64,000 nucleotides of DNA from Alphaproteobacteria bacterium (lineage in GTDB: Bacteria > Pseudomonadota > Alphaproteobacteria > Rhizobiales > Rhizobiaceae), in NCBI GenBank assembly GCA_016861165.1, contig BOKV01000019.1:1-64000 (forward strand). Reading direction: 5' to 3'. Position 1 is the first letter of the stretch. Every line of letters starts with the position of its first letter. The position numbers were made by a program, and so were the translations under genes. The notes under the pieces are model-generated. The model was not told the DNA's origin. It saw only the letters and a list, made by a program, of their open reading frames with translations, and did no database searches. Below are positions 18,153 to 26,778 of this stretch, one piece after another.

Positions 18153-18950
18153 CTAACGGGCCAAGCCGCCGCGCTGCGGCGTGGCGCCGGCGCGGCGGGC
18201 GCTGACCGCCTCGCCGAAGGCCTCGAACAGCGCGCGGTTGACCGCATTGACCTGCGGGTCGTGCTCGGCATGCCACTGGACGCCGAGGGCGAAGCCCGAC
18301 GCGCCGTCGACGCGGATCGCCTCGATGGTGTCGTCCTCGGCGATGCCCTCCACCACGATTCGCCGGCCGGGTTCGAGAATGCCCTGCCCGTGCAGCGAGT
18401 TTACGCGGATGGTGTCGCGGCCGAGCAGTCGGGCGAAGACGCCGCCCGGCGTCAGGCGGACCTCGTGGCGGTCGGCGAACACGACGGCGGGGTCGGGGTG
18501 GATCTCGCCATTCTCCAGGCGCGGCATGCGGTGGTTCATGCGTCCTGGCAGCTCGCGGATCTCGGGGTGCAGTGAGCCGCCATAGGCGACGTTCATCTCC
18601 TGGAAGCCGCGGCAGATGCCGAAGACCGGCACGGCCCGTTCGATGCAGGCCTGGATCAGCGGCAGCGCCAGCGCGTCGCGGTTGACGTCATAGGGCTCGT
18701 GGCGGGGGTCGGGCGCGGTGTTGAAGTGGCTGGGGTGGACGTTGGCCCGCGCGCCGGTCAACAGCACGCCGTCGACCACGTCGAGCAGGTCGGCGATGTC
18801 GGTGAGCCGGGGATGGCCGGCGAACATCAGCGGCAGCGCGCCGGTTACCTCGGCGATGGCGCGCAGATTGTTCTCGCCGACGAGCTGCGTCCTGAACCGG
18901 TTCTCGACATTGTAGGCGTTGCCGATGACGCCGATGACGGGTCTGGTCAT
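18153..18950 (-). CDS. Gamma-glutamyl-gamma-aminobutyrate hydrolase-like peptidase C26
   Basis: 265 residues of the class-I glutamine amidotransferase fold (peptidase C26, PuuD-like). The nucleophile elbow is VFGICRGFQEMN (Cys113) and the catalytic His lies in LGVQWHAEHD. PuuD-type enzymes hydrolyse gamma-glutamyl-GABA in putrescine breakdown, but no other putrescine gene is nearby, so the substrate is unproven. The ATG at 18950 begins MTRPVIGVIG, the normal family start; upstream in-frame sequence is low-complexity. It is divergent from cysK across 199 bp. This is the first core gene right of the island. Confidence 0.85.
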   Translation of the reverse strand: MTRPVIGVIGNAYNVENRFRTQLVGENNLRAIAEVTGALPLMFAGHPRLTDIADLLDVVDGVLLTGARANVHPSHFNTAPDPRHEPYDVNRDALALPLIQACIERAVPVFGICRGFQEMNVAYGGSLHPEIRELPGRMNHRMPRLENGEIHPDPAVVFADRHEVRLTPGGVFARLLGRDTIRVNSLHGQGILEPGRRIVVEGIAEDDTIEAIRVDGASGFALGVQWHAEHDPQVNAVNRALFEAFGEAVSARRAGATPQRGGLAR

Positions 18951-19149
18951 GGTCCTGCTCGATTCGGGCCGCCGGCCCGGTCGTTTCCCCCGATACTCCC
19001 GCCGGCGGCGCCGACGCAAGAGGCAGGCCAGACGAGTCCGACACGAAGGCAGGGGAAGCAAAGGGGAAGCAAACGGCGCGGGACCATTGTGGAACCGCCA
19101 GCGCCGCTGGTAGGTTCGCCGGGCCCGCCACGCCACACAGGAGCCGAAC

Positions 19150-20244
19150 ATGGCGCATCCGACCGCCGGCGAGCCGCGCATCACCAGCGGGCGCGGCCGC
19201 CTTTTTGACAGCGTGCTCGACACGATCGGCGACACGCCGGTGATCCGCATCAACCGGCTCGCGCCCGCCCATGTCGAACTCTACGTCAAGGCCGAGGCGT
19301 TCAATCCCGCCGGCTCGGTCAAGGACCGGCTGGCGGTATCGATCATCGAGGCGGCCGAGGCGAGCGGCGCGCTCAAACCCGGCCAGACCGTGGTCGAGGC
19401 GACCAGCGGCAATACCGGCATCGGCCTCGCCATGGTGTGCGCTGCCAAGGGCTATCCGCTGGTGGTGACGATGGCCGACAGCTTCTCGGTCGAACGGCGC
19501 CGGCTGATGCGCTTCTTGGGCGCCAGGGTGGTGCTGACGCCGCGCGCGCAGAAGGGTTTCGGCATGTATCAGAAGGCCGTCGAGCTCGCCAGGGCGAATG
19601 GCTGGTTCCTCGCCCACCAGTTCGAGACGCCGGCCAACGCCGACATCCACGAGAACACCACCGGACGCGAGATCGTCGCCGACTTCAACGGTCGCAGGCT
19701 GGACTACTGGGTGACGGGCTACGGCACCGGCGGCACCATCAGCGGCGCGGCGCGGGTGCTGCGCAGGGAGCGGCCGGAGACCAGGATCATCCTGTCGGAG
19801 CCGGCCAACGCCCAGCTTGTCGGCAGCGGTCGCCCGCAGGCGCGCGACGGCGAGGGCCAGCCGGCCGAGAGCCATCCCGCCTTCGAGCCGCACCCGATCC
19901 AGGGCTGGACGCCCGATTTCATCCCGCTGGTGCTGCAGGAGGCGATCGACAGCGGCTATTTCGACGAGCTGATCCCGATAACGGGCGCGGCGGCGATGGA
20001 GTGGTCGCGGCGGCTGGCGGCGGCCGAGGGCATTTTCGCCGGCGTCTCCAGCGGCGCCACTTTCGGCGTCGCCATGCAGGTGGCGGAGCGGGTGGCGCCG
20101 GGTTCCGTCATCCTGTGCATGCTGCCCGACACGGGCGAGCGCTACCTCTCGGCGCCGCTGTTTGAATCGATCCCCGAATATATGAGCGAAGAAGAGATCG
20201 CGCTGTCGCGGTCAACGCCGGGCTTCCAGATGCCGCCGCTCTGA
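19150..20244 (+). CDS. cysK: Cysteine synthase (O-acetylserine sulfhydrylase)
   Basis: 364-residue PLP enzyme that joins O-acetylserine and sulfide to make cysteine. The PLP lysine is Lys58 in NPAGSVKDRL. The substrate loop TSGNTGIG (about 85-92) and the phosphate-binding GTGGTIS are present. It is about 40 residues longer than typical CysK, with an N-terminal lead (MAHPTAGEPRITSGRG) and a C-terminal extension (YMSEEEIALSRSTPGFQMPPL), as in the longer alphaproteobacterial cysteine synthase A forms. A cystathionine beta-synthase-like role cannot be excluded, but no regulatory domain is present. Confidence 0.9.
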   Translation: MAHPTAGEPRITSGRGRLFDSVLDTIGDTPVIRINRLAPAHVELYVKAEAFNPAGSVKDRLAVSIIEAAEASGALKPGQTVVEATSGNTGIGLAMVCAAKGYPLVVTMADSFSVERRRLMRFLGARVVLTPRAQKGFGMYQKAVELARANGWFLAHQFETPANADIHENTTGREIVADFNGRRLDYWVTGYGTGGTISGAARVLRRERPETRIILSEPANAQLVGSGRPQARDGEGQPAESHPAFEPHPIQGWTPDFIPLVLQEAIDSGYFDELIPITGAAAMEWSRRLAAAEGIFAGVSSGATFGVAMQVAERVAPGSVILCMLPDTGERYLSAPLFESIPEYMSEEEIALSRSTPGFQMPPL

Positions 20245-20349
20245 GCGCGTCCACCGGGCGTGAACGGTTCGTTCGCCGGGCGCGCCGTTTGCCGGGGCGG
20301 CGCGGCGACCCCATATCGCGGCAAGCCCAACAAGAGGAACGCCGATCCG

Positions 20350-21261
20350 ATGTCCATCCGTCCCGTCCAGCGCGTCATCGACGCCCAGCCGACCATCGAG
20401 GGCGCCGGCGTGCGCCTCCATCGCGCGTTCGGATTCGCCGAACCGGAAATGGCCGATCCGTTCCTGTTGTTCGACGATTTCCGCAACGAGCGGCCGGCCG
20501 ACTATCTGGCCGGCTTTCCCTGGCACCCGCATCGCGGCATCGAGACGATCACCTATGTGCTGGCCGGCACGGTCGAGCATGGCGACAGCCTCGGAAATCG
20601 CGGCGTGCTCGGCGCCGGCGACGTGCAGTGGATGACGGCCGGCAGCGGCATCATGCACCAGGAAATGCCGCAGGGCGACGCGGCCGGGCGCATGCACGGC
20701 TTCCAGCTGTGGGCCAACCTGCCGCGGCACCTGAAGATGACCGACCCGCGCTATCAGGATGTCAAGGCGGCCGAAATCCCCAATCTGGTGGATGATGACG
20801 GCACCACCATCCGCGTCATCACCGGCGACTACAAGGGCGTCAGCGGCCCGGTCGACGGCATCGCCGCCGAGCCCAGCTATTTCGACATCTTCGTGCCCGC
20901 CGGCAAGCGCAAGCGCTTCAGGATCGACACGCGGCGGCGCGCCTTCGCCTATGTGTTCGAGGGCTCGGGCCGCTTCGACGACGCTTCCGAACCGTTCGGC
21001 GTGCTGACCGAGAAGGAGTTCCAGGGGCGCGAACTTGTGATCCGCGAAAAGGTCGGCAACCGCTCGATGGTGCTGTTCGGCGCCGGCGACGAGGTGGTGG
21101 CGCGGGCCGGCGAGGAGGGCATGCGCTTCCTGCTGGTTGCGGGCGCGCCGCTCGGTGAGCCGATCGCCTGGCACGGGCCGATCGTCATGAACACGCGCGA
21201 GGAACTGATCCAGGCGATGCGCGAACTGCAGAACGGCAGCTTCATCCGCAAAAGCGCCTGA
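20350..21261 (+). CDS. Pirin-family protein
   Basis: 303-residue bicupin. The N-terminal cupin carries the pirin metal site HPHRGIETITYVLAGTVEH and the later His/Glu in MHQEMPQ. The second cupin spans about residues 170-290. Some bacterial pirins act as quercetinases; others modulate metabolic enzymes. The ATG at 20350 is chosen because it begins at the family start MSIRPVQRVI; the open frame extends upstream with no similarity. It is 105 bp downstream of cysK and could share its transcript. Confidence 0.9.
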   Translation: MSIRPVQRVIDAQPTIEGAGVRLHRAFGFAEPEMADPFLLFDDFRNERPADYLAGFPWHPHRGIETITYVLAGTVEHGDSLGNRGVLGAGDVQWMTAGSGIMHQEMPQGDAAGRMHGFQLWANLPRHLKMTDPRYQDVKAAEIPNLVDDDGTTIRVITGDYKGVSGPVDGIAAEPSYFDIFVPAGKRKRFRIDTRRRAFAYVFEGSGRFDDASEPFGVLTEKEFQGRELVIREKVGNRSMVLFGAGDEVVARAGEEGMRFLLVAGAPLGEPIAWHGPIVMNTREELIQAMRELQNGSFIRKSA

Positions 21262-21360
21262 GCGGCTGGCGCTGGCTGGCCGCAGGTCGGCGCCGAATCG
21301 CCGACCCTCTCGAAAAGGCGATCGTTCGCGGCTATATCGGGCGCGAACAGGGAAGATCGC

Positions 21361-21783
21361 ATGGCCTTCGAGGACACGGCGCCGCAGTGGCGCGACCGTT
21401 TCGCCCCGACGCTCGCCGACATCGAGGCGCTGGCGCGTGAAGCCTACGCGCACCTGCCGACGCAGTTCCGCCGCCTGACCGGCGACGTCGTCATCGTGGT
21501 GGCCGACTTTCCCGACGAGGAGATCGTCGAGGAGATGGACCTGGAAACGCCGTTCGACCTGCTCGGCCTGTTCGAGGGGCGCGGCATCGGCGAGAAGATC
21601 AATCCGGCGACGGGCGAGTTCCCCAACCGCATCACGCTCTACCGGCGGGCGATCCTCGACTACTGGGCGGAGAACGAGGAGACGCTCTCCGACATCGTCA
21701 CGCACGTGCTGGTGCACGAGATCGGCCATCATTTCGGCCTGTCCGACGACGACATGGAGGCGATCGAGGCGAGCGTCGGCTGA
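21361..21783 (+). CDS. Metallopeptidase (zincin) family protein
   Basis: 140 residues. The zinc motif HEIGHHFGLSDDDME (His119, Glu120, His123) is that of the small bacterial zincin-like family often labelled metallopeptidase family protein. Conserved GEFPNRITLYRR precedes it. It has no signal peptide and so is probably cytosolic. The start has a purine-rich leader (AGGGAAGATCGC). Its physiological substrate is unknown. Confidence 0.85.
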   Translation: MAFEDTAPQWRDRFAPTLADIEALAREAYAHLPTQFRRLTGDVVIVVADFPDEEIVEEMDLETPFDLLGLFEGRGIGEKINPATGEFPNRITLYRRAILDYWAENEETLSDIVTHVLVHEIGHHFGLSDDDMEAIEASVG

Positions 21784-21954
21784 GCGGGCCACAACCGGCG
21801 CGGTCATGGCGCCGCGCGATCCGCCCGCTATGGAAGCCACTTTTCGGGATCACGCCTTGCCGCCCCGCGCGGAGATTTGATGTTCGGACCGGCGTGCGCA
21901 CTTGCGCTCCGACCCGGCCTCGAAGGCGCAAGACGCCAACGCCGTCAGCTGAGA

Positions 21955-22773
21955 CTAGCGGTCGATCTCGGCGCCGATATAGGCCAGCGCCCGCTGGTAG
22001 ACCTGCGCCTTGTTCCATTCGGCCAGGGCGTCGAAATTGGGTTCTCCCGGCTGGTAGCCGAGCCCCGGCTTCCAGCCATGCGCGCGCAGATAGTTGGCTG
22101 TCGAGGCGAGCGCGTCGGCGCGGCTGCGGATCATGTCGACGCGGCCGTCGCCGTCGGCATCGACGCCGAACTTGACATAGTTCGACGGCAGGAACTGCAT
22201 CTGGCCCAGTTCGCCGTGGCGCGCGCCGGTCATTTCGGCCATGGTCAGCTGCCCCGACTGCAGCAGGCCGAGCGCGGCATAGAGCTGCTCTTCGAAGAAG
22301 GCCGACCGGCGGCAGTCATAGGCGAGCGTCGCCAGCGCGGAGATGACGCTCTGGTCGCCCTGGAAGCTGCCGAAGGCCGTCTCCATGCCCCAGATCGCGA
22401 TCAGCGGGCCGGCCGGCACGCCGTAGCGCGCCTCGATGCGGTCAAACAGTGCCGCGTTGCGCTCCTTGTGCTTGCGTCCCTGCGAGATGATCGCCGCGGC
22501 GCCGCGCCGCTTGAGGAATTCCTCGTAGGACAGCTTGAAGCTCTTCTGGTTGCGGTCGGCCCAGATCGTCTTGGTGTTGTAGTGGATGTCGGCGAAGGCG
22601 AGGTTGAGCGTCGCCGGCTTGATGCCGTTGGCGACGGCTTCCTGCCGGAACTCCTCCACCCACTTGCCGAAGCCTGCCGAATTGTTGCCGCACTTGGCGG
22701 CCAGCGCCGGGGTGGTTGCGATGGTGGCAAGCGCAATCATGGCGGCGCCGAGCGTCGTCAGGCGAAATGGCAT
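21955..22773 (-). CDS. Lytic murein transglycosylase (MltB-like)
   Basis: 272 residues with a signal peptide (cleavage near ALA-AKC, residue 26). The catalytic Glu131 lies in IAIWGMETAFGSFQGD, followed by the family motif GQMQFLPSNYVKFGVDADGDGRVD. It cleaves peptidoglycan glycan strands non-hydrolytically to 1,6-anhydro-muropeptides. There is no lipobox, so this is the soluble (Slt35/MltB family) type. It is expressed toward the zincin gene and lies downstream of asd on the same strand, separated by a hairpin. Confidence 0.9.
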   Translation of the reverse strand: MPFRLTTLGAAMIALATIATTPALAAKCGNNSAGFGKWVEEFRQEAVANGIKPATLNLAFADIHYNTKTIWADRNQKSFKLSYEEFLKRRGAAAIISQGRKHKERNAALFDRIEARYGVPAGPLIAIWGMETAFGSFQGDQSVISALATLAYDCRRSAFFEEQLYAALGLLQSGQLTMAEMTGARHGELGQMQFLPSNYVKFGVDADGDGRVDMIRSRADALASTANYLRAHGWKPGLGYQPGEPNFDALAEWNKAQVYQRALAYIGAEIDR

Positions 22774-22879
22774 CGTTGCACGAATCCTTCCGTTGGGGGC
22801 CCCACGCCGATAATGCCGGGAAGTTTATGACTTTCCGGTGGCAGCCGGCGGCCCTGGGCGTTGAGCGGCGGCGATGCCG

Positions 22880-22903
22880 GGCCCGCGGGATGAGCCGCGG
22901 GCC
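22880..22903 (-). terminator. Hairpin after asd
   Basis: GGCCCGCGG-GATGAG-CCGCGGGCC is a perfect 9-bp stem with a 6-nt loop, 24 bp past the asd stop on the minus strand. No U-run follows, so termination efficiency is uncertain. Confidence 0.45.
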
Positions 22904-22927
22904 GACCGGACGGCGGCGCCGGCTCCC

Positions 22928-23959
22928 TCAGGCCGCCTTGCGGCCGACGAGCAGGCCGCGATTGACCAGGAGTTCGGCGATTTGCACGGCGTTGAGCGCC
23001 GCCCCCTTCCTGAGGTTGTCGGCGACCACCCAGATGTTGAGGCCGTTTTCGACCGTCGGGTCCTCGCGGATGCGGCTGATATAGGTGGCATCCTCGCCGG
23101 CCGATTCGAACGGCGTCATGTAGCCGCCGTTCTCGCGCTTGTCGACGACCAGGCAGCCCGGCGCCTCGCGCAGGATGGCGCGCGCCTCGTCGGCGCTGAT
23201 CGGCCGCTCGAACTCGATGTTGACCGCTTCGGAATGGCCGATGAACACCGGCACGCGCACCGCCGTGCAGGTGACCTTGATCGACTTGTCGAGGATCTTC
23301 TTGGTCTCGGCGACCACCTTCCACTCCTCCTTGGTCGAGCCGTCGTCCATGAACACGTCGATATGGGGGATGACGTTGAAGGCGATGCGCTTGGTGAACT
23401 TCCTGGCCTCGACCGGGTCGGCGACGAAGACGGCGCGCGTCTGGTTGAACAGTTCGTCCATCGCGTCCTTGCCGGCGCCCGACACCGACTGGTAGGTGGC
23501 GACCACGATGCGCCTGATCCGGGCGCGGTCGTGCAGCGGCTTCAGCGCCACGACGAGCTGGGCGGTCGAGCAGTTCGGATTGGCGATGATGTTGCGCCTG
23601 GAAAAGCCCTCCACCGCGTCGGCATTGACCTCCGGCACGATCAGCGGCACGTCGGCGTCGTAGCGCCATGCCGACGAATTGTCGATGACGACGCAGCCCT
23701 TGGCGGCGATGCGCGGCGACCACTCGCGCGAGACGTCGCCGCCGGCCGACATCAGCGCGATGTCGGTTGCGGAGAAGTCGAAATGGTCGAGCGCCTGCAC
23801 CTTCAGCGTCCGCTCGCCAAAGGAGACCTCGGTGCCCTGGCTGCGCCGCGAGGCGAGCACGGCCACTTCCGACGCCGGAAAGCCGCGCTCGTGCAGTATG
23901 TCAAGCATTTCGCGGCCGACATTGCCGGTCGCGCCGACGATTGCGATTCTGTATTCCAT
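22928..23959 (-). CDS. asd: Aspartate-semialdehyde dehydrogenase
   Basis: 343 residues. It reduces aspartyl phosphate to aspartate semialdehyde with NADPH, the branch point to lysine, threonine, methionine and diaminopimelate. The N-terminal NADP loop is VGATGNVGREML and the catalytic cysteine is Cys130 in IANPNCSTAQLV. The catalytic His region FIGHSEAVNIEF is present. Length and start fit the family. Proximity to leuB and leuD is usual in Rhizobiales. Confidence 0.95.
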   Translation of the reverse strand: MEYRIAIVGATGNVGREMLDILHERGFPASEVAVLASRRSQGTEVSFGERTLKVQALDHFDFSATDIALMSAGGDVSREWSPRIAAKGCVVIDNSSAWRYDADVPLIVPEVNADAVEGFSRRNIIANPNCSTAQLVVALKPLHDRARIRRIVVATYQSVSGAGKDAMDELFNQTRAVFVADPVEARKFTKRIAFNVIPHIDVFMDDGSTKEEWKVVAETKKILDKSIKVTCTAVRVPVFIGHSEAVNIEFERPISADEARAILREAPGCLVVDKRENGGYMTPFESAGEDATYISRIREDPTVENGLNIWVVADNLRKGAALNAVQIAELLVNRGLLVGRKAA

Positions 23960-24073
23960 GGACCTTGTCCTCTGCCCGATCTGGCCCTCCCGCGTTCACC
24001 GCGCGGACGGGCCGCGGCGGCTCTGCGCCCTCCCGCATCCTTCCGGGGAGAGCGTCGGAAGGAGGCGAAAGGT

Positions 24074-24205
24074 TCAGGCTTTCGTCGTCTTGGTCGGGGT
24101 CTTGCCCGTTTTCGCGGCCGCGCGCCGGCGGGTCGCGGCGGGCGCGCGCGTCACCGTGGCGGCGTTGGCCGCGGCCAGTCCGGTGATGGCAATCGAACCG
24201 CGCAC
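24074..24205 (-). CDS. Possible small basic Ala/Lys-rich protein
   Basis: A 43-codon frame starts at a GTG (24203-24205) with AAGGAG 8 nt upstream, a strong ribosome site. The peptide begins VRGSIAITGLAAANAATVTR and ends with a Lys/Thr-rich basic tail (AKTGKTPTKTTKA). It lies between asd and the arsR pair in an otherwise empty 398-bp gap. I do not recognise it; composition suggests nucleic-acid binding. Evidence is the ribosome site and the lack of any competing gene. Confidence 0.35.
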   Translation of the reverse strand: MRGSIAITGLAAANAATVTRAPAATRRRAAAKTGKTPTKTTKA

Positions 24206-24332
24206 GTCTCGGGCTCCTTCCAGTTGGCGCGGTCTATGATCGCTTTTGCCGGAGGAGTCAATGCGGCCGCCGCTGGACGAAACGTGGAAATTGCCGTGGA
24301 TTTTCGCGACAGGGCAGGCGGCGTTGACAATT

Positions 24333-24366
24333 GGTAAGTATTTGCTTACCGTAAGTCATGACTTAC
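24333..24366. promoter_or_regulatory. Twin palindromic operators over the arsR-type promoter and start
   Basis: Two adjacent dyads, GGTAAG-TATTTG-CTTACC (24333-24350) and the perfect 16-mer GTAAGTCATGACTTAC (24351-24366), share the half-site GTAAG. TTGACA at 24324-24329 can serve as -35. The second dyad contains the regulator's own ATG (24358-24360). The arrangement implies autorepression and a very short or absent leader. Confidence 0.6.
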
Positions 24367-24687
24367 GATCTGGCCCTCGCCGCGCTCGCCGACCCGACCC
24401 GCCGCCAGGTCTTCGAGCGGCTGGCCGCCGGACCGCGATCGGTTGGCGCCATCGCCTCCGGCCTGCCGGTCAGCCGGCCGGCCGTGTCCCAGCACCTCAA
24501 GGTGTTGCGCGCGGCGGGCCTGGTCGCCGATCGGGCGCAGGGCACGCGGCGGCTCTATTTCATCGACCGCGGAGGCCTGGCCGCGCTGCGCGCCTGGCTC
24601 GACCGCTTCTGGGACGACTCGCTTGCCGCCTTTCAGGCTGAGGTCGAGCGGCCCGCAACGACCAGGAAGAAAGGGAACCAGCCATGA
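24358..24687 (+). CDS. ArsR-family winged-helix repressor
   Basis: 109 residues. The winged helix is plain: LADPTRRQVFERLAAGPRSVGAIASGLPVSRPAVSQHLKVLRAAGLV (split here only as a description of residues 10-56). It lacks the metal-binding cysteines of ArsR/SmtB, so it belongs to the SRPBCC-associated ArsR group. Its stop overlaps the start of the SRPBCC gene (ATGA at 24684). Twin palindromes cover its promoter and start codon, pointing to autoregulation. The likely ligand is unknown. Confidence 0.9.
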   Translation: MTYDLALAALADPTRRQVFERLAAGPRSVGAIASGLPVSRPAVSQHLKVLRAAGLVADRAQGTRRLYFIDRGGLAALRAWLDRFWDDSLAAFQAEVERPATTRKKGNQP

Positions 24688-25163
24688 ACCAGACCATCGC
24701 CGTCGCCCCCGTGCGCAAGACCATCCGGGTCGCCGCCCCGTCCGACCGCGCCTTCGCCATCTTCACCGCCGGCATGGCCGGGTGGTGGCCGAAGAGCCAT
24801 TCGATCAACGCTTCGCCGATCCGCGACATCGTGGTCGAGCCGCGCGCCGGCGGGCGCTGGTTCGAGCGCGGCGAGGATGGCAGCGAATGCGAATGGGGCA
24901 AGGTCATCGCCTGGGAACCGCCGCGGCGACTGGTGCTCGCCTGGCAGTTGAGCCCGGACTGGCGGTTCGACCCCGGTCTGCTGACCGAGGTCGAGGTTCG
25001 CTTCATAGCCGATGGCGACGGCACCCGCATCGAACTCGAACATCGCCTCGACGGCTACGGCGACCAGGCCGGGCAGATGTTTGCCGTCTATGACCGCAAG
25101 GATGCTTGGCAGGGCATGCTTGAGCGTCTGGCCGCCACCGTCGGCCTCAGCCCGGCCGCGTGA
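24684..25163 (+). CDS. SRPBCC/AHSA1-like domain protein
   Basis: 159 residues of the START/Bet v1-like SRPBCC fold with the AHSA1 pattern (VRKTIRVAAPSDRAFAIFTAGMAGWWP, residues 10-36, and RFIADGDGTRIELEHRLDGYG near the end). These proteins bind hydrophobic ligands. It is translationally coupled to the ArsR-type repressor by a 4-bp overlap, a very common pair; the repressor presumably controls it. Its 3' end overlaps the convergent DUF6314 gene by 17 bp. Confidence 0.85.
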   Translation: MNQTIAVAPVRKTIRVAAPSDRAFAIFTAGMAGWWPKSHSINASPIRDIVVEPRAGGRWFERGEDGSECEWGKVIAWEPPRRLVLAWQLSPDWRFDPGLLTEVEVRFIADGDGTRIELEHRLDGYGDQAGQMFAVYDRKDAWQGMLERLAATVGLSPAA

Positions 25164-25620
25164 ACCGGCCGGTCAGCCGGTAGTCCTTGGCCGGGCCGCT
25201 GACATGATGGATGATCTCGATCATGTCGGCGGCCAGCCGATAGCGGGCAAGATAGCGGTCGGCGCCGCAGACATGGATCGCCTCGCCGCGCCATTCGCCG
25301 CCCTCGGCCTGCGGCGCGAAGCGGTGATAGGGCCGCTCGTCGGGCGGCGGGTAGGCGATGTCGAGCACGCCGCCGGCCGTCAGCCGCCATCGCCATTGCC
25401 GGCCGGCGGCGAATTGTCGGCCGTCGGCGGTGACGAAGGTGCCGGCCTCGCTCTCAAGCCAGCCGCGCGCGCCGTCGGCCACGAAATCGGCCTTGCCGGC
25501 AAAATACGATCCGTCGCTTGCCTGCCGCGTCAGCCGCCAGCTGCCGGCCAGCGCCGCGAACCAGGCCGCGAGCCCGGCCGTCTCATCCGAGCTCGATCTT
25601 GAAGCGCGCGAGGATCGCAT
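25147..25620 (-). CDS. DUF6314-like protein
   Basis: 157 residues from the ATG at 25620. The recognisable part starts at [17 protein letters not shown] and includes [36 protein letters not shown], in the style of DUF6314, a small beta-barrel family of unknown function. The gene overlaps leuB's 3' end by 38 bp in another frame. No ATG, GTG or TTG occurs between the leuB stop and the conserved domain, so it must begin inside leuB. Its own 3' end overlaps the SRPBCC gene on the other strand. Confidence 0.7.
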   Translation of the reverse strand: MRSSRASRSSSDETAGLAAWFAALAGSWRLTRQASDGSYFAGKADFVADGARGWLESEAGTFVTADGRQFAAGRQWRWRLTAGGVLDIAYPPPDERPYHRFAPQAEGGEWRGEAIHVCGADRYLARYRLAADMIEIIHHVSGPAKDYRLTGRFTRPG

Positions 25621-26695
25621 CGCCCATCTCCGCGGTGCCGACCTGCCGGCAGCCCGGCGCCATGATGTCGCCGGTGCGGATGCCGCTGTCGAGCACGGCG
25701 GCGATCGCGCCTTCGAGCGCATCCGCCTCGGCGATCCTGTTGAATGAATAGCGCAGGCACATGGCAAAGGAGGCGATCATGGCGATCGGGTTGGCGATGC
25801 CCTTGCCGGCGATGTCGGGCGCCGAGCCGTGCACCGGCTCGTAGAGCGCCTTGCGCTTGCCGGTCTTGGCGTCGGGCGCGCCGAGCGAGGCCGAGGGCAG
25901 CATGCCGAGCGAGCCGGTCAGCATCGCCGCCACGTCCGACAGCATGTCGCCGAACAGATTGTCGGTGACGATCACGTCGAACTGCTTGGGCTGGCGCACG
26001 AGCTGCATGCCGCCGGCGTCGGCCAGCATGTGAGAGAGCGCGACATCGGCGTATTTCGCCTTGTGCGTCGCCGTCACCACCTCGTTCCACAGCACGCCCG
26101 ACTTCATCACGTTGCGCTTTTCCATCGAGCAGACCTTGTTGCGGCGCGTGCGCGCCAGCTCGAAGGCGACGCCGGCGATGCGCTCGATCTCGTAGGTGTC
26201 GTAGACCTGCGTGTCGATCGCCCGCTTCTGGCCGTTGCCGAGATCGATGATCTGCTTGGGCTCGCCGAAATAGACGCCGCCGGTCAGTTCGCGCACGATC
26301 AGGATGTCGAGCCCCTCGACCAGTTCGCGCTTCAGCGAGGAGGCGTCGGCCAAGGCCGGATAGCAGATCGCCGGCCTCAGATTGGCGAACAGCTCCATAT
26401 CCTTCCTGAGCCGCAGCAGTCCGGCTTCCGGCCTGACCTCGTAGGGCACGCCGTCCCATTTCGGCCCGCCCACGGCGCCGAACAGCACCGCGTCGGCGGC
26501 CATCGCCAGCCCCATGTCGGCTTCCGAGATCGCCTGGCCGTGGGCGTCATAGGCCGACCCGCCGACCAGCCCGCGCTCGGTCTCGAAGCTGGCGCCGGCT
26601 TCCGCGTTCATCCAGGAGATGATCTTCTCGACCTCGGCCATCGCCTCGGGGCCGATGCCGTCGCCGGGCAGGAGCAGGAGCTTGTAGGTAGCCAT
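25583..26695 (-). CDS. leuB: 3-isopropylmalate dehydrogenase
   Basis: 370 residues. It oxidises and decarboxylates 3-isopropylmalate to 2-oxoisocaproate with NAD in leucine synthesis. Present are [13 protein letters not shown], the substrate-binding arginines ([14 protein letters not shown]), [14 protein letters not shown], and the NAD site [22 protein letters not shown]. The ATG at 26695 ([13 protein letters not shown]) follows AGGATC; an upstream in-frame start would add 11 residues. leuD lies 1.1 kb upstream on the same strand. Confidence 0.96.
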   Translation of the reverse strand: MATYKLLLLPGDGIGPEAMAEVEKIISWMNAEAGASFETERGLVGGSAYDAHGQAISEADMGLAMAADAVLFGAVGGPKWDGVPYEVRPEAGLLRLRKDMELFANLRPAICYPALADASSLKRELVEGLDILIVRELTGGVYFGEPKQIIDLGNGQKRAIDTQVYDTYEIERIAGVAFELARTRRNKVCSMEKRNVMKSGVLWNEVVTATHKAKYADVALSHMLADAGGMQLVRQPKQFDVIVTDNLFGDMLSDVAAMLTGSLGMLPSASLGAPDAKTGKRKALYEPVHGSAPDIAGKGIANPIAMIASFAMCLRYSFNRIAEADALEGAIAAVLDSGIRTGDIMAPGCRQVGTAEMGDAILARFKIELG

Positions 26696-26778
26696 GTTCG
26701 ATCCTGGGATGGGTCTCTCGCGCGTCACTTATCGTCATTGCGCCGCGCCGCGCAAGCCGCCCGGCGGCTGCAGGTCGA

